Origin: Pelagibacteraceae bacterium AG-422-N09
GTDB taxonomy: Bacteria; Pseudomonadota; Alphaproteobacteria; Pelagibacterales; AG-422-B15
Direction: 5' to 3'
DNA length: 64,000 nucleotides
Assembly: GCA_003213515.1 (NCBI GenBank)
Contig: QCMV01000005.1
Span: 1 to 64,000, forward strand
In this document: positions 40,948-50,668 of the stretch, piece after piece
Position numbering within the stretch: the first letter of the stretch is position 1
Layout: each line of letters opens with the position of its first letter
Notes under the pieces: generated by a model
Seen by the model: the letters and a program-made list of their open reading frames with translations, nothing else
The model's database searches: none
What the model was told of the DNA's origin: nothing
Made by a program: the position numbers and the translations under genes

Positions 40948-41733
40948 TTACTTACCTTTGAATTCAGCTTTTTTCTTTTGAATGAACGACATTACTCCAA
41001 TTTTGCTATCCTCAGTTTTGCCTGCAATTGTTTGTGCTGAGCTTTCCGCAGCAAGCTGACCTTCAAAGTTATTCGAAAAACTATCCCAATATAATTGTTT
41101 AATTAATTTTAAAGCAACAGTGGGTCCTGAAGCTAATGTTCTTGCTGTACTCATTACTTCTTCCATTAGTTTGTCATCTTCAACAACATGATTTACAAGA
41201 CCCCATTCAAGAGCTTTATCAGCTAAAACTTTTTCACCAATTAATGAAAATTCCATTGCTCTTGCCATACCTATTTTTCGAGGAATTACGTACGTGGAGC
41301 TAGCATCTGGTACAAGTCCTATAAATTTAAACGCTTGATAAAAGTATGCAGATTTAGAGGCATAAACTAAATCTCCAAATACACCCAATGAACAACCTGC
41401 GCCAGCAGCCACTCCATTAACAGCCGTAATCAATGGAACATTTAGATTTTTTAAATCTATTAAAAAAGGATGGTAAACTTTTTCTAAGGTTTCTCCCGGA
41501 TCTATATTATCACCTAAGCTTGCTCCTTCAACAAGGTTTGCGCCCGCACAAAAACCTCTTCCAGCCCCTGTTAGGACGGCACATCGAACTTTTAATTCTC
41601 CACTATTTATAGATTTTACTTGCTTATGAAGCTCTGAAATCATGTCCATAGAAAGTGCGTTTAGCCTTTCAGGGTCATTCAGCGTTAAAATAGCTATATC
41701 ATCAACGATTTCAGTTTTTAAAACATTGGTCAT
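40948..41733 (-). CDS. Enoyl-CoA hydratase/isomerase family protein (PaaG-like)
   Basis: 261 residues of the crotonase fold. Oxyanion-hole segments are at GRGFCAGANL and AAGAGCSLGVFGDLVYAS, and the later GLVPDASSTYVIPRKIGMARAM resembles PaaG-type ring-epoxide isomerases and related hydratases. The substrate cannot be fixed. Acyl-CoA dehydrogenase, carboxylase and aldehyde dehydrogenase genes lie within 7 kb but not in one operon. It is divergent from the aldehyde dehydrogenase gene; the 93-base gap holds an AT-rich inverted repeat at 41761-41784. Confidence 0.85.
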   Translation of the reverse strand: MTNVLKTEIVDDIAILTLNDPERLNALSMDMISELHKQVKSINSGELKVRCAVLTGAGRGFCAGANLVEGASLGDNIDPGETLEKVYHPFLIDLKNLNVPLITAVNGVAAGAGCSLGVFGDLVYASKSAYFYQAFKFIGLVPDASSTYVIPRKIGMARAMEFSLIGEKVLADKALEWGLVNHVVEDDKLMEEVMSTARTLASGPTVALKLIKQLYWDSFSNNFEGQLAAESSAQTIAGKTEDSKIGVMSFIQKKKAEFKGK

Positions 41734-41826
41734 TTATTAAGTATTACATGCATATGAGAAAACAAAAAAGTATATTTTTTTGTTATTTTAGATTAGTTTA
41801 TAAATTTGTTTAATAAAGGATAAAAT

Positions 41827-43284
41827 ATGGGATTAGGAAACGTATCTATAGGGAGCACTTATCCAGAGGTAAGTAGAGACGAAATGCTTTCAAAATTAAA
41901 TAAATTAAAACAACCATTTTTAAAAAACTTCAACCCAGATTTAAATGTACGTATTGATCGTATAAAAAGAATACAAACTTTAGTTGAGGAAAATATAGAT
42001 GCTTTTCATGACGCGTTAAGATCTGATTTTGGCACACGACATGAACAGTTAAGCCTAATGGCTGACACAATGCCTGTAATTAATAATGCAAAAGACGCCT
42101 TAAAAAATATTAAAAGATGGGTTAAGCCTGATAAGCGAAAACCTAACTTCCCATTAGGATTACTTGGCGCAAAAGCTTATGTTCAATTCCAGCCTTTTGG
42201 AGTAGTTGGTGTTATTTCTCCTTGGAACTTCCCACTAACTCTAAGTATTGCGCCTTTAATAGAAATATTTGCGGCTGGAAATAATGCAATGATGAAGCTC
42301 TCAGAGTTCGTTCCAGCAACCTCTGAACTAACTGAAGAACTTATTAATAAATTTTTTAGTGATGAAGAAGTTGTTATAGTAAATGGAGGTCCTCAAACCT
42401 CGCAAGATTTTGCAGGATTACCATTTGATCACCTGCTTTTCACTGGATCAACAAATGTAGCTAAAAAAGTTGCATCTGAGGCAGCATCAAATTTAGTACC
42501 GCTTACTCTTGAATTAGGTGGCAAGTCACCAGTAATAGTTGGTCCAAATGCCAAAATGAAAAAAAGTGTTGATAAGATAATGATGGGAAAGCTCTTAAAT
42601 GGAGGGCAAATTTGCATATCACCTGATTATGTAATGGTTCCTGAGGGGCAAATAGATGAATTTGTTGATCATGCAAAATCCCATGTTAGTGAAAATTATC
42701 CAACGATAAAAAATAATCCAGATTATACATCCATAATTCATTTGAATCACTATGAGAGACTTCGTGAATTAGTAAAAGATGCTGAGTCAAAGGGAGCTAC
42801 TATTGTAGAAATAAACCCTGCAAACGAAGACCTTTCGCAACAAGAGCACCATAAAATATTACCTACTTTAGTTTTAAATCCAACGGATGATATGAAGATT
42901 ATGCAAGAAGAAATATTTGGACCTTTATTGCCAGTAAAAACATACAAAAGCTTTAATGAAACAATAGAGTTCATAAATAAGAACCCTAAAGCGCTTGCAA
43001 TATATTATTTTGGCGATGACAAAAAAGAAATTGATACTGTGTTAAACAATACTTCATCTGGTCAAGCGGTTATAAACGATGTCTTATTCCAATTTTCTAT
43101 GCATGATCTACCTTTTGGAGGGGTTGGTCCTAGTGGAATGGGCTCTTATCATGGTTACGATGGCTTTAAGAACTTTAGTCATAAGAGATCAGTTCTGAAG
43201 GGTCAAAATATCTTAGATGCGGGTAAGATGATTACAGCTCCATTTACTGAATCTACGGAAAAAAATATAAAAAGGTTATCTTAG
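41827..43284 (+). CDS. Aldehyde dehydrogenase, coniferyl-aldehyde-dehydrogenase-like
   Basis: 485 residues of the class 3-like ALDH group. The cofactor motif GVVGVISPWNFPLTL, the glutamate motif LELGGKSPVI and the catalytic cysteine C263 in NGGQICISPDY are intact. The end GMGSYHGYDGFKNFSHKRSVL is typical of coniferyl or fatty aldehyde dehydrogenases. It oxidises an aldehyde to the acid with NAD(P). An AAAGGA site precedes the ATG. Its last four bases overlap the convergent parE end. Confidence 0.9.
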   Translation: MGLGNVSIGSTYPEVSRDEMLSKLNKLKQPFLKNFNPDLNVRIDRIKRIQTLVEENIDAFHDALRSDFGTRHEQLSLMADTMPVINNAKDALKNIKRWVKPDKRKPNFPLGLLGAKAYVQFQPFGVVGVISPWNFPLTLSIAPLIEIFAAGNNAMMKLSEFVPATSELTEELINKFFSDEEVVIVNGGPQTSQDFAGLPFDHLLFTGSTNVAKKVASEAASNLVPLTLELGGKSPVIVGPNAKMKKSVDKIMMGKLLNGGQICISPDYVMVPEGQIDEFVDHAKSHVSENYPTIKNNPDYTSIIHLNHYERLRELVKDAESKGATIVEINPANEDLSQQEHHKILPTLVLNPTDDMKIMQEEIFGPLLPVKTYKSFNETIEFINKNPKALAIYYFGDDKKEIDTVLNNTSSGQAVINDVLFQFSMHDLPFGGVGPSGMGSYHGYDGFKNFSHKRSVLKGQNILDAGKMITAPFTESTEKNIKRLS

Positions 43285-45290
43285 AGAATACTCTCAGCTG
43301 CTATTTTTTTTGAGTTTTCGACAATAAACTTAAATCTCAACTCAGGTTTTTTGCCCATTAAAGAATCTACAGATTTATGAGTTTTCTTTTTGTCTTTTGA
43401 TACAATTTGAACTTTTAATAAGGTTCTATTCTCCTGCGACATAGTTGTCTCTTTCAATTGAGCAGGCATCATCTCACCTAATCCTTTAAACCTATTAATG
43501 GTAACGTCTGAATTTTTAAATTCTTTTTTTATTATTTCATCTTTATGCTTATCATTTACAGCGTAATACGTTTTAGCTCCTTTAGATATTTTGTATAAAG
43601 GAGGCACGGATAAGTACAGATGCCCTTCATCAATTAGTTTTGGAAATTCTTTATAGAAGAATGCCATCAATAAGGTAGATATATGAGCACCGTCAACATC
43701 AGCATCTGTCATAATTATAATTTTTTCGTATCTAATATCTTTGCTATTAAATTTATCTCCTCGCTTACATCCAATAGCTTGCATTAAATCAGTAATTTCT
43801 TGGTTTGCATTTATTTTATCTCTTCCAGCACTGATCACATTTAAAATCTTTCCCCTTAAAGGTAAAATGGCCTGTGTTTGGCGGTCTCTTGCTTGTTTTG
43901 CCGATCCACCAGCCGAGTCTCCTTCAACAAGAAAAAATTTCAGTTCCTTTATTTCCATCAATTGAACAATCAGCAAGTTTACCTGGTAAGGTTGTTTTTT
44001 TTTCTTTTTATATTTTTTTTCTATGATTTGATTTGACTTGGATTGCAGTCTTAACTGTGATCGATTAAATGCGTATTGAAATAATTCTTCTGCAGACCTA
44101 GTTTTTTTTGTAAGCCATTGTTCAAATAGTTGTCGTGCTTTCATTTCAATTTTACGACCAGGCTCTATACTTGATAACTTTTCTTTTGTCTGACCTTGAA
44201 ACTCAGGGTTTTCTATAAAAGCAGATAAGATTGATCCAGATGAACCAAAGAGATCTTCTTGATTAATTTGAGATGATTTTTTTTCGTATTTAATTTTTGA
44301 AAAATCTTTAAATGCCTTATAAATTCCTGACTTGAAACCGCTTTCATGAGTACCGCCCAATGGGGTTTTAATAGTGTTACAATAAGATTCATTTATAGGT
44401 TCCATCACATCAAACCAATTTATAATTCCCTCAATTTTACCACTATCAACATCTATCTCGGTGTTGAAATAAAATGGATCTTCAAAAATAGGGTCATTGG
44501 GCGTACAAAGATTATTTAAATAATCTTTAATTCCATCGGAGTAATGTAGTTTATCTGATAATGGAATATTTTTTTTGGCGGTTGCCTTACTGCATGACCA
44601 ATGAATTTCAACATCTGGTATAAGATAGGCTTTAGCTTTTGCCATATTATATATAATTGAAGCATCAAATTCTAATTCTTTGCCAAAAATTTCTGGGTCC
44701 GGTGAAAATACTATTTTTGTACCCTTTTTAAGAGGACCTTTTGCGGATGCTTTTAATTTATTTTTAGGAGAACCTTGACTATAAGTTTGTACAAAATTTT
44801 TTTTATCTCTTGCAATTTCAAGAGTAAGTTTTTTAGATAGCGCGTTTACAACAGAAATTCCAACGCCATGCAGACCGCCAGAAGTTTTGTAATTATTTTT
44901 TGAAAACTTGCCCCCAGAATGTAGTGTTGTCATAATGACTTCAACTGCAGGTATTTTAAATTTTGGATGCTTATCAACAGGAATACCTCGCCCATTATCA
45001 GAGATTTCAATCGTGTCCTGGGAAACAAGCTTAATTTCTACCTTATTTGCAAAACCAGCAACAACTTCATCCATTGAATTATCAAGTACCTCGCTTACCA
45101 GGTGATGCATTGCCATTATATCTGTTCCCCCAATGTACATTCCGGGTCGCTTTCTAACCGGTTCTAAACCTTCAAGGACTTCAATATCTTTTGCGGTGTA
45201 AGATGTGTTTGAATTTTTTATTGTCTTTTTGGATGAACTCTTCTTTTTAATTGATTTATTTTTCTTTGATTTCTTTCTCATAACAAACAA
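43281..45290 (-). CDS. parE: DNA topoisomerase IV subunit B, with two compensating frameshifts
   Basis: 669 residues: a lysine-rich leader, the GHKL ATPase (LVSEVLDNSMDE, DNGRGIPVDKHP, SGGLHGVGISVVNALS), and TOPRIM with LVEGDSAGGSAKQARDR. Around residues 430-453 the frame reads QPYQVNLLIVQLMEIKEL, where every GyrB/ParE has LPGKLADC. The same DNA in the neighbouring frame encodes TTLPGKLADCSIDGNKGTEIF. One A is apparently missing from the A9 run (plus strand 43995-44003) and one T is extra in the T6 run (43932-43937). The gene is otherwise complete. It decatenates chromosomes with ParC, whose gene is not in the window. Confidence 0.92.
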   Translation of the reverse strand: MFVMRKKSKKNKSIKKKSSSKKTIKNSNTSYTAKDIEVLEGLEPVRKRPGMYIGGTDIMAMHHLVSEVLDNSMDEVVAGFANKVEIKLVSQDTIEISDNGRGIPVDKHPKFKIPAVEVIMTTLHSGGKFSKNNYKTSGGLHGVGISVVNALSKKLTLEIARDKKNFVQTYSQGSPKNKLKASAKGPLKKGTKIVFSPDPEIFGKELEFDASIIYNMAKAKAYLIPDVEIHWSCSKATAKKNIPLSDKLHYSDGIKDYLNNLCTPNDPIFEDPFYFNTEIDVDSGKIEGIINWFDVMEPINESYCNTIKTPLGGTHESGFKSGIYKAFKDFSKIKYEKKSSQINQEDLFGSSGSILSAFIENPEFQGQTKEKLSSIEPGRKIEMKARQLFEQWLTKKTRSAEELFQYAFNRSQLRLQSKSNQIIEKKYKKKKKQPYQVNLLIVQLMEIKELKFFLVEGDSAGGSAKQARDRQTQAILPLRGKILNVISAGRDKINANQEITDLMQAIGCKRGDKFNSKDIRYEKIIIMTDADVDGAHISTLLMAFFYKEFPKLIDEGHLYLSVPPLYKISKGAKTYYAVNDKHKDEIIKKEFKNSDVTINRFKGLGEMMPAQLKETTMSQENRTLLKVQIVSKDKKKTHKSVDSLMGKKPELRFKFIVENSKKIAAESIL

Positions 45291-45365
45291 TACAACTAAT
45301 AATAGATTCTTTACATTGTGTAATATTTATTTACTCTAACAGCATGAATTTATTAGGATTTTAGT

Positions 45366-47003
45366 ATGCCGGTTATTGAATCAAAAATAATGATTAATTC
45401 AGAGTCTTTCAAAAAAAATCAGGAGGACCATCAAAAGCTTATTGATGAAATTAGAACTTTAGAACAAAAAATAGCAGATAATTCCGCTAGGTCTAAGGCT
45501 AAGTTTGATAAAAGAGGACAGTTGCTGCCTCGTGAAAGATTAAAAAGACTATTAGATCCAGGTAGTTTTTGGCTTCCATTATCCACCCTTGCTGGTTACA
45601 AGATTGGCGATGATGATGGCGATAAAAATATTGGATGGGGAAATTCTATTAGCGGTATTGGTTATGTTGCAGGCGTTCGTTGCATGATTGGTGTTTCAGA
45701 TGCGGGTATTAAAGGGGGAAGTGCATCCGCGATGGGCACTGAAAAGGCGTTAAGAGGCGCTCAAATAATTTTTGAAAATAAATTACCTTTTATTCAATTA
45801 ATAGAGAGTGCTGGTGCAAATCTACTGAGACAGACCGATATGTTTATTAAAGGCGGTAGAAGTTTTGCCAATCTTTCTAAAATGTCAGCAATGGGAATTC
45901 CGACAATTGGCGTAGTTCACGGTTCATCAACTGCAGGTGGCGCTTACCAGACAGGCTTATCAGACTATATAATTGTAGTTAAAGAAAGATCAAAAATATT
46001 TTTAGCTGGTCCTCCTTTATTAAGAGCTTCGCTTGGCGAGATTGCTACTGACGAAGAAATTGGTGGAGCAGATTTACATTTTGCAGTTTCTGGACTTGCT
46101 GAATATATGGCAAACGATGATGCACATGCAATCGAGATTGCAAGAGATGTCATGAAGAATATTGGATGGAATAATGATTTTATTTCTACTCAAAAGTCTA
46201 AGTATGATGAGCCTGTTTATTCACCTGATGAGTTAACAGGGGTTGTTCCAGTTGATTATAAAACCCCGTATGATTGTCGGGAAGTGATTGCAAGAATTGT
46301 TGATGGTTCTGATTTTTTAGAGTTTAAAGAAGGCTGGGGTAAAACCCTCATAACAGGACATGCAACTATTCAAGGTTATAAAGTTGGAATTTTAGGAAAC
46401 AATGGACCGATATTTTCTGAGAGTGCAAACAAAGCTACTCAATTTATACAAATTTGTTCTCAATCAAATACGCCGCTAATTTTTCTTCAAAATATAACTG
46501 GTTTTATGGTGGGAACTAAAGAGGAAGCAAAAGGAATGATAAGACACGGATCAAAGATGATTCAGGCGGTTACTAATTGCACCGTTCCTAAAATAACACT
46601 CAGGATTGGAGCCTCTTTTGGTGCGGGAGAATATGGAATGGCGGGAAGATCTTATGATCCTCGATTTTTGTTCTCATGGCCAAATGCAAAAATGAGTGTA
46701 ATGGGAGGGGAACAGGCCGCTAGAACAATGGCTCAAGTAGCTCTTGAAGGTGCCGAACGAAAAGGTCAAGACCCCAAAAAAATTTACGGAGAGAACCTTG
46801 AAATGCTTGAAGGTATGAAGCAGAAAATAATTGATCAGTACCGTGAGGAAGGTGAGGCAATATTTTGCTCAGCAAGATTATGGGATGATGGAATAATTGA
46901 TCCAAAAGATACAAGAAAGATTTTAGGTGAATGCTTAAATATCATCAGTGATGGCGATAAAAGAGAATTAAAGCCAAACACTTTCGGCGTTGCAAGAATG
47001 TAA
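45366..47003 (+). CDS. Acyl-CoA carboxylase carboxyltransferase (beta) subunit, geranyl-CoA carboxylase-like
   Basis: 545 residues of the biotin-dependent carboxyltransferase fold with both crotonase-like halves. Motifs are ESAGANLLRQTD, GSSTAGGAYQTGLSDY, QNITGFMVG, and GAGEYGMAGRSYDPRFLFSWPNA. The MPVIES start and overall pattern resemble AtuC (geranyl-CoA carboxylase) more than methylcrotonyl- or propionyl-CoA carboxylases, as far as can be judged by eye. It would transfer CO2 from biotin to an unsaturated acyl-CoA. No biotin-carboxylase alpha subunit is in the window. It is convergent with an AtuD-like dehydrogenase gene, stop next to stop. Confidence 0.85.
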   Translation: MPVIESKIMINSESFKKNQEDHQKLIDEIRTLEQKIADNSARSKAKFDKRGQLLPRERLKRLLDPGSFWLPLSTLAGYKIGDDDGDKNIGWGNSISGIGYVAGVRCMIGVSDAGIKGGSASAMGTEKALRGAQIIFENKLPFIQLIESAGANLLRQTDMFIKGGRSFANLSKMSAMGIPTIGVVHGSSTAGGAYQTGLSDYIIVVKERSKIFLAGPPLLRASLGEIATDEEIGGADLHFAVSGLAEYMANDDAHAIEIARDVMKNIGWNNDFISTQKSKYDEPVYSPDELTGVVPVDYKTPYDCREVIARIVDGSDFLEFKEGWGKTLITGHATIQGYKVGILGNNGPIFSESANKATQFIQICSQSNTPLIFLQNITGFMVGTKEEAKGMIRHGSKMIQAVTNCTVPKITLRIGASFGAGEYGMAGRSYDPRFLFSWPNAKMSVMGGEQAARTMAQVALEGAERKGQDPKKIYGENLEMLEGMKQKIIDQYREEGEAIFCSARLWDDGIIDPKDTRKILGECLNIISDGDKRELKPNTFGVARM

Positions 47004-48179
47004 TTAATTTTTTCCTGGAAGAATGTCGAGATATTTTGAAATAATGCCTAGCATTACTTCATCTGATCCACCGCCAATCGAACCTAAACGTCCATCTCTA
47101 TATGCTCTTGAAATAGGCGACTCATTCATATAGCCCATTCCACCCCAATATTGTAAGCACTCATCATTAACTTTTCTAGAAAGTCGTGTCGCCTTTAGCT
47201 TTGACATTGAAGCTAGCTTTGTACAATCACCACCATTTACATGTATCTCAATTCCTTTCCATGTAAGAGCCTTTAGAGCTTCAACTTCCGTCATAAGCTC
47301 AGAAAGTTTATAATGAACAATCTGATTATCTAGAATTGGCTTGCCAAATGTTTTTCTTTGTCTTGTATAATTAATAGTTTCATTAATAGCTAATTCACAG
47401 CCAGTATAGCCGGCAATAGCTGCATAAAGTCTTTCCTCTTGAAATTGCATCATTTGATAAATAAAGCCTTTGCCTTCTTCTCCGACTAAATTTTTTTGTG
47501 GCACCCTTACATCATCAAAAAATATTTCAGCAGTATCAGACGAATGCATGCCCATTTTTTTTAATTTACGATTGATCGTGACACCTTTTGCTCTTTTGCC
47601 ATTTTCCTTAAGAGGTACACATATAAGAGATTTGTTTAAATGTTTATTCTTATGGTCTGTTTCAGTGTTAGCAAGCATACACATCCAGTCTGCTTGAGTA
47701 CCATTTGTAATCCACATTTTTGATCCATTGATTACGTAATCATCGCCATCCTTAACTGCATGAGTCTTAATGGCAGCCACATCAGAACCAGCACTTGGTT
47801 CAGAAACACCAAGACAAGAGACAAGATCTCCAGTAATAGATGGTTTTAAAAATTCATTGCATATCTCCTCACTGCCGAAGCGCGCCAATGCTGGAGTTGA
47901 CATATCTGTCTGTACACCAATAGCCATTGGAACACCACCACACTTAATATGTGCCAATGCTTCATTAAGAACTGCTCCGTACGAATAGTCTAATCCAGAT
48001 CCACCATACTTTTCAGGTTTAGTTACTCCAAGAAATCCTTGATCACCTAATTTTTTGAATAGCTCATGAGCTGGGAAAATTTCATTTTCTTCCCACTCGT
48101 CTACATAGGGGTTAATTTCATCTTCAACAAATTTTAGAGCTGATCTCTTTAATTCTTCGTGTTCTGTTGTTAATTCCAT
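47004..48179 (-). CDS. Acyl-CoA dehydrogenase, citronellyl-CoA dehydrogenase-like
   Basis: 391 residues of the FAD acyl-CoA dehydrogenase fold. FAD/substrate motifs are CLGVSEPSAGSDVA and MWITNG, and the C-terminal part has QYWGGMGYMNESPISRAYRDGRL with GGGSDEVMLGII. The late GGG-x-DE-IM-GI glycine region replaces the IYEGT-type loop seen in short-chain enzymes and fits the AtuD/long-branched-chain group. It would desaturate an acyl-CoA at C2-C3, passing electrons to ETF. It lies 56 bases downstream of glnA on the same strand. Confidence 0.87.
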   Translation of the reverse strand: MELTTEHEELKRSALKFVEDEINPYVDEWEENEIFPAHELFKKLGDQGFLGVTKPEKYGGSGLDYSYGAVLNEALAHIKCGGVPMAIGVQTDMSTPALARFGSEEICNEFLKPSITGDLVSCLGVSEPSAGSDVAAIKTHAVKDGDDYVINGSKMWITNGTQADWMCMLANTETDHKNKHLNKSLICVPLKENGKRAKGVTINRKLKKMGMHSSDTAEIFFDDVRVPQKNLVGEEGKGFIYQMMQFQEERLYAAIAGYTGCELAINETINYTRQRKTFGKPILDNQIVHYKLSELMTEVEALKALTWKGIEIHVNGGDCTKLASMSKLKATRLSRKVNDECLQYWGGMGYMNESPISRAYRDGRLGSIGGGSDEVMLGIISKYLDILPGKN

Positions 48180-48235
48180 TTTAATATATATAGCATTTTA
48201 TTTACAAAGGTCACCCTTTAGAATTCAACTAATTG

Positions 48236-49645
48236 TCAAACACTAAAATAGTTTTTATATTCAACAGGGTGAGGAGAGTGTTCTAGATCATATACATCTT
48301 CCATTTTTAGGTCTATATATGCATCAATTTGGTCATCAGTAAAAACACCGCCTTCAGTTAAAAAAGCTCTATCTTCGTCAACCGCCTCAAGTGCCTCTCT
48401 AAGAGAACCGCAAACAGTAGGCAATTTTTTAACCTCTTCCTCTGGTAATTCATAAAGATCTTCATCGGCAGCATTTCCTGGGTCAATTTTATTTTTTATA
48501 CCGTCCATGCCTGCCATTAGCATTGCTGAAAATGCCAAATAAGGATTTGCTGAAGGATCTGGAAACCTTACTTCAACTCTTTTTCCTTTCGGATTATCTG
48601 AAACAGGTATCCGACACGAGGCAGATCTGTTTCTTGCTGAGTATACAAGTATTACAGGAGCTTCAAATCCTGGTATCAGTCTCTTATAACTGTTTGTGCT
48701 AGCATTCGTAAACGCATTGAGTGCCCTTCCATGTTTTATGATCCCTCCAATGTAGTGCAATGCCATCTCGGATAAGCCTGCATATTTATCTCCTGCAAAT
48801 AGAGGTTCGCCATTTTTCCATATGGATTGGTGCGTGTGCATTCCAGTTCCATTATCACCTTTGACTGGCTTAGGCATGAATGTAGCAGTTTTACCAAATG
48901 CATTAGCGACCATGTGTACGCCATACTTATAAAGCTGCATAGCATCGCCCTGTTTAAGTAAAGTATCAAACTTCAGTCCCAATTCATGTTGACTTGGAGC
49001 AACTTCATGATGATGTTTCTCCATCTTTAGTCCTAAATTTTTTAATTCTTCGAGAAATTCTGTTCTTATATCTTGCGCGCTATCAACAGGCGGTAAAGGA
49101 AAATACCCTCCTTTTACACCAGGTCTGTGTGCCAAATTACCACTTTCATAAGAGCGTCCAGAATTATATGGGCCTTCAGTACTATCAATTTCAAACATCG
49201 ATTTATTCATATCAACTTGAAATTTTACATCATCAAATATAAAAAATTCTGCTTCTGGGCCCATATATATTGTATCGCCAATTCCACTTGCTTTGACATG
49301 CTCTTCTGCTTTTCTTGCAGTTCCTCTTGGATCTCTCTCATATGGTTCTTTTGAAACTGCATCGAGAACATCGCAAAAAACAATTAAAGTTGGTTGTGCT
49401 GTAAAAGGATCCATCACTGTTGTAGACAGATCTGGCTTAAGTACCATGTCAGATTCATTAATAGCCTTCCATCCCGAAATAGAGGATCCATCAAAGAAGA
49501 CACCGCTGTTTAGGAGATCATCGTCTACTGCTGTACCATCCATTGTCAAATGTTGAAGCTTGCCTTTTGGGTCAGTAAATCTCAAATCGAGATACTTGAC
49601 TTCACCATTTTTAAATTTTTTTAGTACTTCATTCGCAGTACCCAT
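48236..49645 (-). CDS. glnA: Glutamine synthetase type I
   Basis: 469 residues, the typical GSI-beta length. Motifs include FDGSSISGW, MGPEAEFFIFDD, the NGTGMHTHQS ATP-binding loop, and NRSASCRIP. The adenylylation tyrosine is kept at residue 398 (DEDLYELP), equivalent to Tyr397 of E. coli when the start Met is not counted, so activity control by GlnE is possible. It makes glutamine from glutamate and ammonium. It is the third gene in a glnB-glnII-glnA operon (21-base gap to glnII). Confidence 0.96.
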   Translation of the reverse strand: MGTANEVLKKFKNGEVKYLDLRFTDPKGKLQHLTMDGTAVDDDLLNSGVFFDGSSISGWKAINESDMVLKPDLSTTVMDPFTAQPTLIVFCDVLDAVSKEPYERDPRGTARKAEEHVKASGIGDTIYMGPEAEFFIFDDVKFQVDMNKSMFEIDSTEGPYNSGRSYESGNLAHRPGVKGGYFPLPPVDSAQDIRTEFLEELKNLGLKMEKHHHEVAPSQHELGLKFDTLLKQGDAMQLYKYGVHMVANAFGKTATFMPKPVKGDNGTGMHTHQSIWKNGEPLFAGDKYAGLSEMALHYIGGIIKHGRALNAFTNASTNSYKRLIPGFEAPVILVYSARNRSASCRIPVSDNPKGKRVEVRFPDPSANPYLAFSAMLMAGMDGIKNKIDPGNAADEDLYELPEEEVKKLPTVCGSLREALEAVDEDRAFLTEGGVFTDDQIDAYIDLKMEDVYDLEHSPHPVEYKNYFSV

Positions 49646-49666
49646 ATGATCCCCTAATTACGGAAT

Positions 49667-50647
49667 TTATTTAGTCAAAGTTCCAACTATATGTGATACA
49701 ATTTTGTATGGATCAGCATTCGATGCTGGCCTTCTATCTTCAAGATACCCATTCCAATTATGTTCAACAGTATAAACTGGAATACGTATACTAGCACCTC
49801 TATCACTCACACCATATGAAAATTTATCGATACTTTGCGTCTCGTGAAGTCCAGTAAGCCTCATATTATTGTCAGATCCATAAGCTGCAATACCTTCTTC
49901 ATGAACCTTTCCAAGTTTGTCACACATTGATGTAAATAATTCTTCTGATCCAGAGGATCTCATTTGTTCATTAGAAAAATTAGTGTGCATGCCAGAACCA
50001 TTCCAATCGCCAGTTTTGGGTTTTGGGTGAAAGTTCACTCCGACGCCGTGTTCCTCAGCAGTTTTCATGAGTAAATATCGGCTTACCCATAAATCATCAG
50101 CTGCTTTAATGCCTTTTCCAAAGCATTGATATTCCCATTGGCCAAGTGCAACTTCTGCATTAGTTCCAGTAAGTGTAATCCCAAGATCAATACAAGCTTT
50201 TAGATGTGCATCTGATATTGCTCTACCAACAACATTGCCCGCTCCAACGCCACAATAAAATTCACCTTGCTCTCTTGGTGTACCGTCTTCCCAGCCAAGT
50301 GGTTCACCAGTTTTAGCATCAGTTAAAAAGAATTCTTGTTCAAAACCAAACCACCATTCGTCAGTAACAACTTCCGCTGCCGCAGCTCTAAAGTTTGATG
50401 GATGAGTTGTATGGTCTGCAGCCTGTACCTGTGTCATTACTATATCGTGTCCATTTGGATTAGAATAAGTTTGAACGGGAAGAAGAAGGCAGTCTGAACT
50501 TCCTCCCTCTGCTTGTTGAGTAGATGAACCATCAAATGACCAGTCCGGTGCTGATTTTTCTTCGGTTGCTTTTACTTTACTTCGCATAAAAGGCTCTGGT
50601 GTATAACCATCAAGCCATATGTATTCATAAGTTTTCATATCTGACAT
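49667..50647 (-). CDS. glnII: Glutamine synthetase type II (eukaryote-type)
   Basis: 326 residues, shorter than GSI and without an adenylylation site. The type II features are present: YIWLDGYTPEPFMRSKVK, WSFDGSSTQQAEG, WFGFEQEFFL, the catalytic NGSGMHTNFS and DRGASIRIPV. GSII is common in rhizobia and actinobacteria but not universal in marine alphaproteobacteria. Its place between glnB and glnA in one transcript gives the cell two glutamine synthetases under one promoter, one tyrosine-modifiable and one not. Start may be M1 or M4 (MKTYEYIW). Confidence 0.95.
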   Translation of the reverse strand: MSDMKTYEYIWLDGYTPEPFMRSKVKATEEKSAPDWSFDGSSTQQAEGGSSDCLLLPVQTYSNPNGHDIVMTQVQAADHTTHPSNFRAAAAEVVTDEWWFGFEQEFFLTDAKTGEPLGWEDGTPREQGEFYCGVGAGNVVGRAISDAHLKACIDLGITLTGTNAEVALGQWEYQCFGKGIKAADDLWVSRYLLMKTAEEHGVGVNFHPKPKTGDWNGSGMHTNFSNEQMRSSGSEELFTSMCDKLGKVHEEGIAAYGSDNNMRLTGLHETQSIDKFSYGVSDRGASIRIPVYTVEHNWNGYLEDRRPASNADPYKIVSHIVGTLTK

Positions 50648-50668
50648 TAATTTCTCCCTGAATTAAGT

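Noticed and set aside
41761..41784. AACAAAAAA...TTTTTTGTT inverted repeat between enoyl-CoA hydratase and aldehyde dehydrogenase genes as an operator or terminator
   Set aside because: It is purely A/T and such repeats are expected by chance at this base composition; both flanking genes diverge, so a terminator is not needed.
48994..49556. Open frames on the plus strand opposite glnA
   Set aside because: They are shadows of the glutamine synthetase gene with no recognisable domain or start signal.
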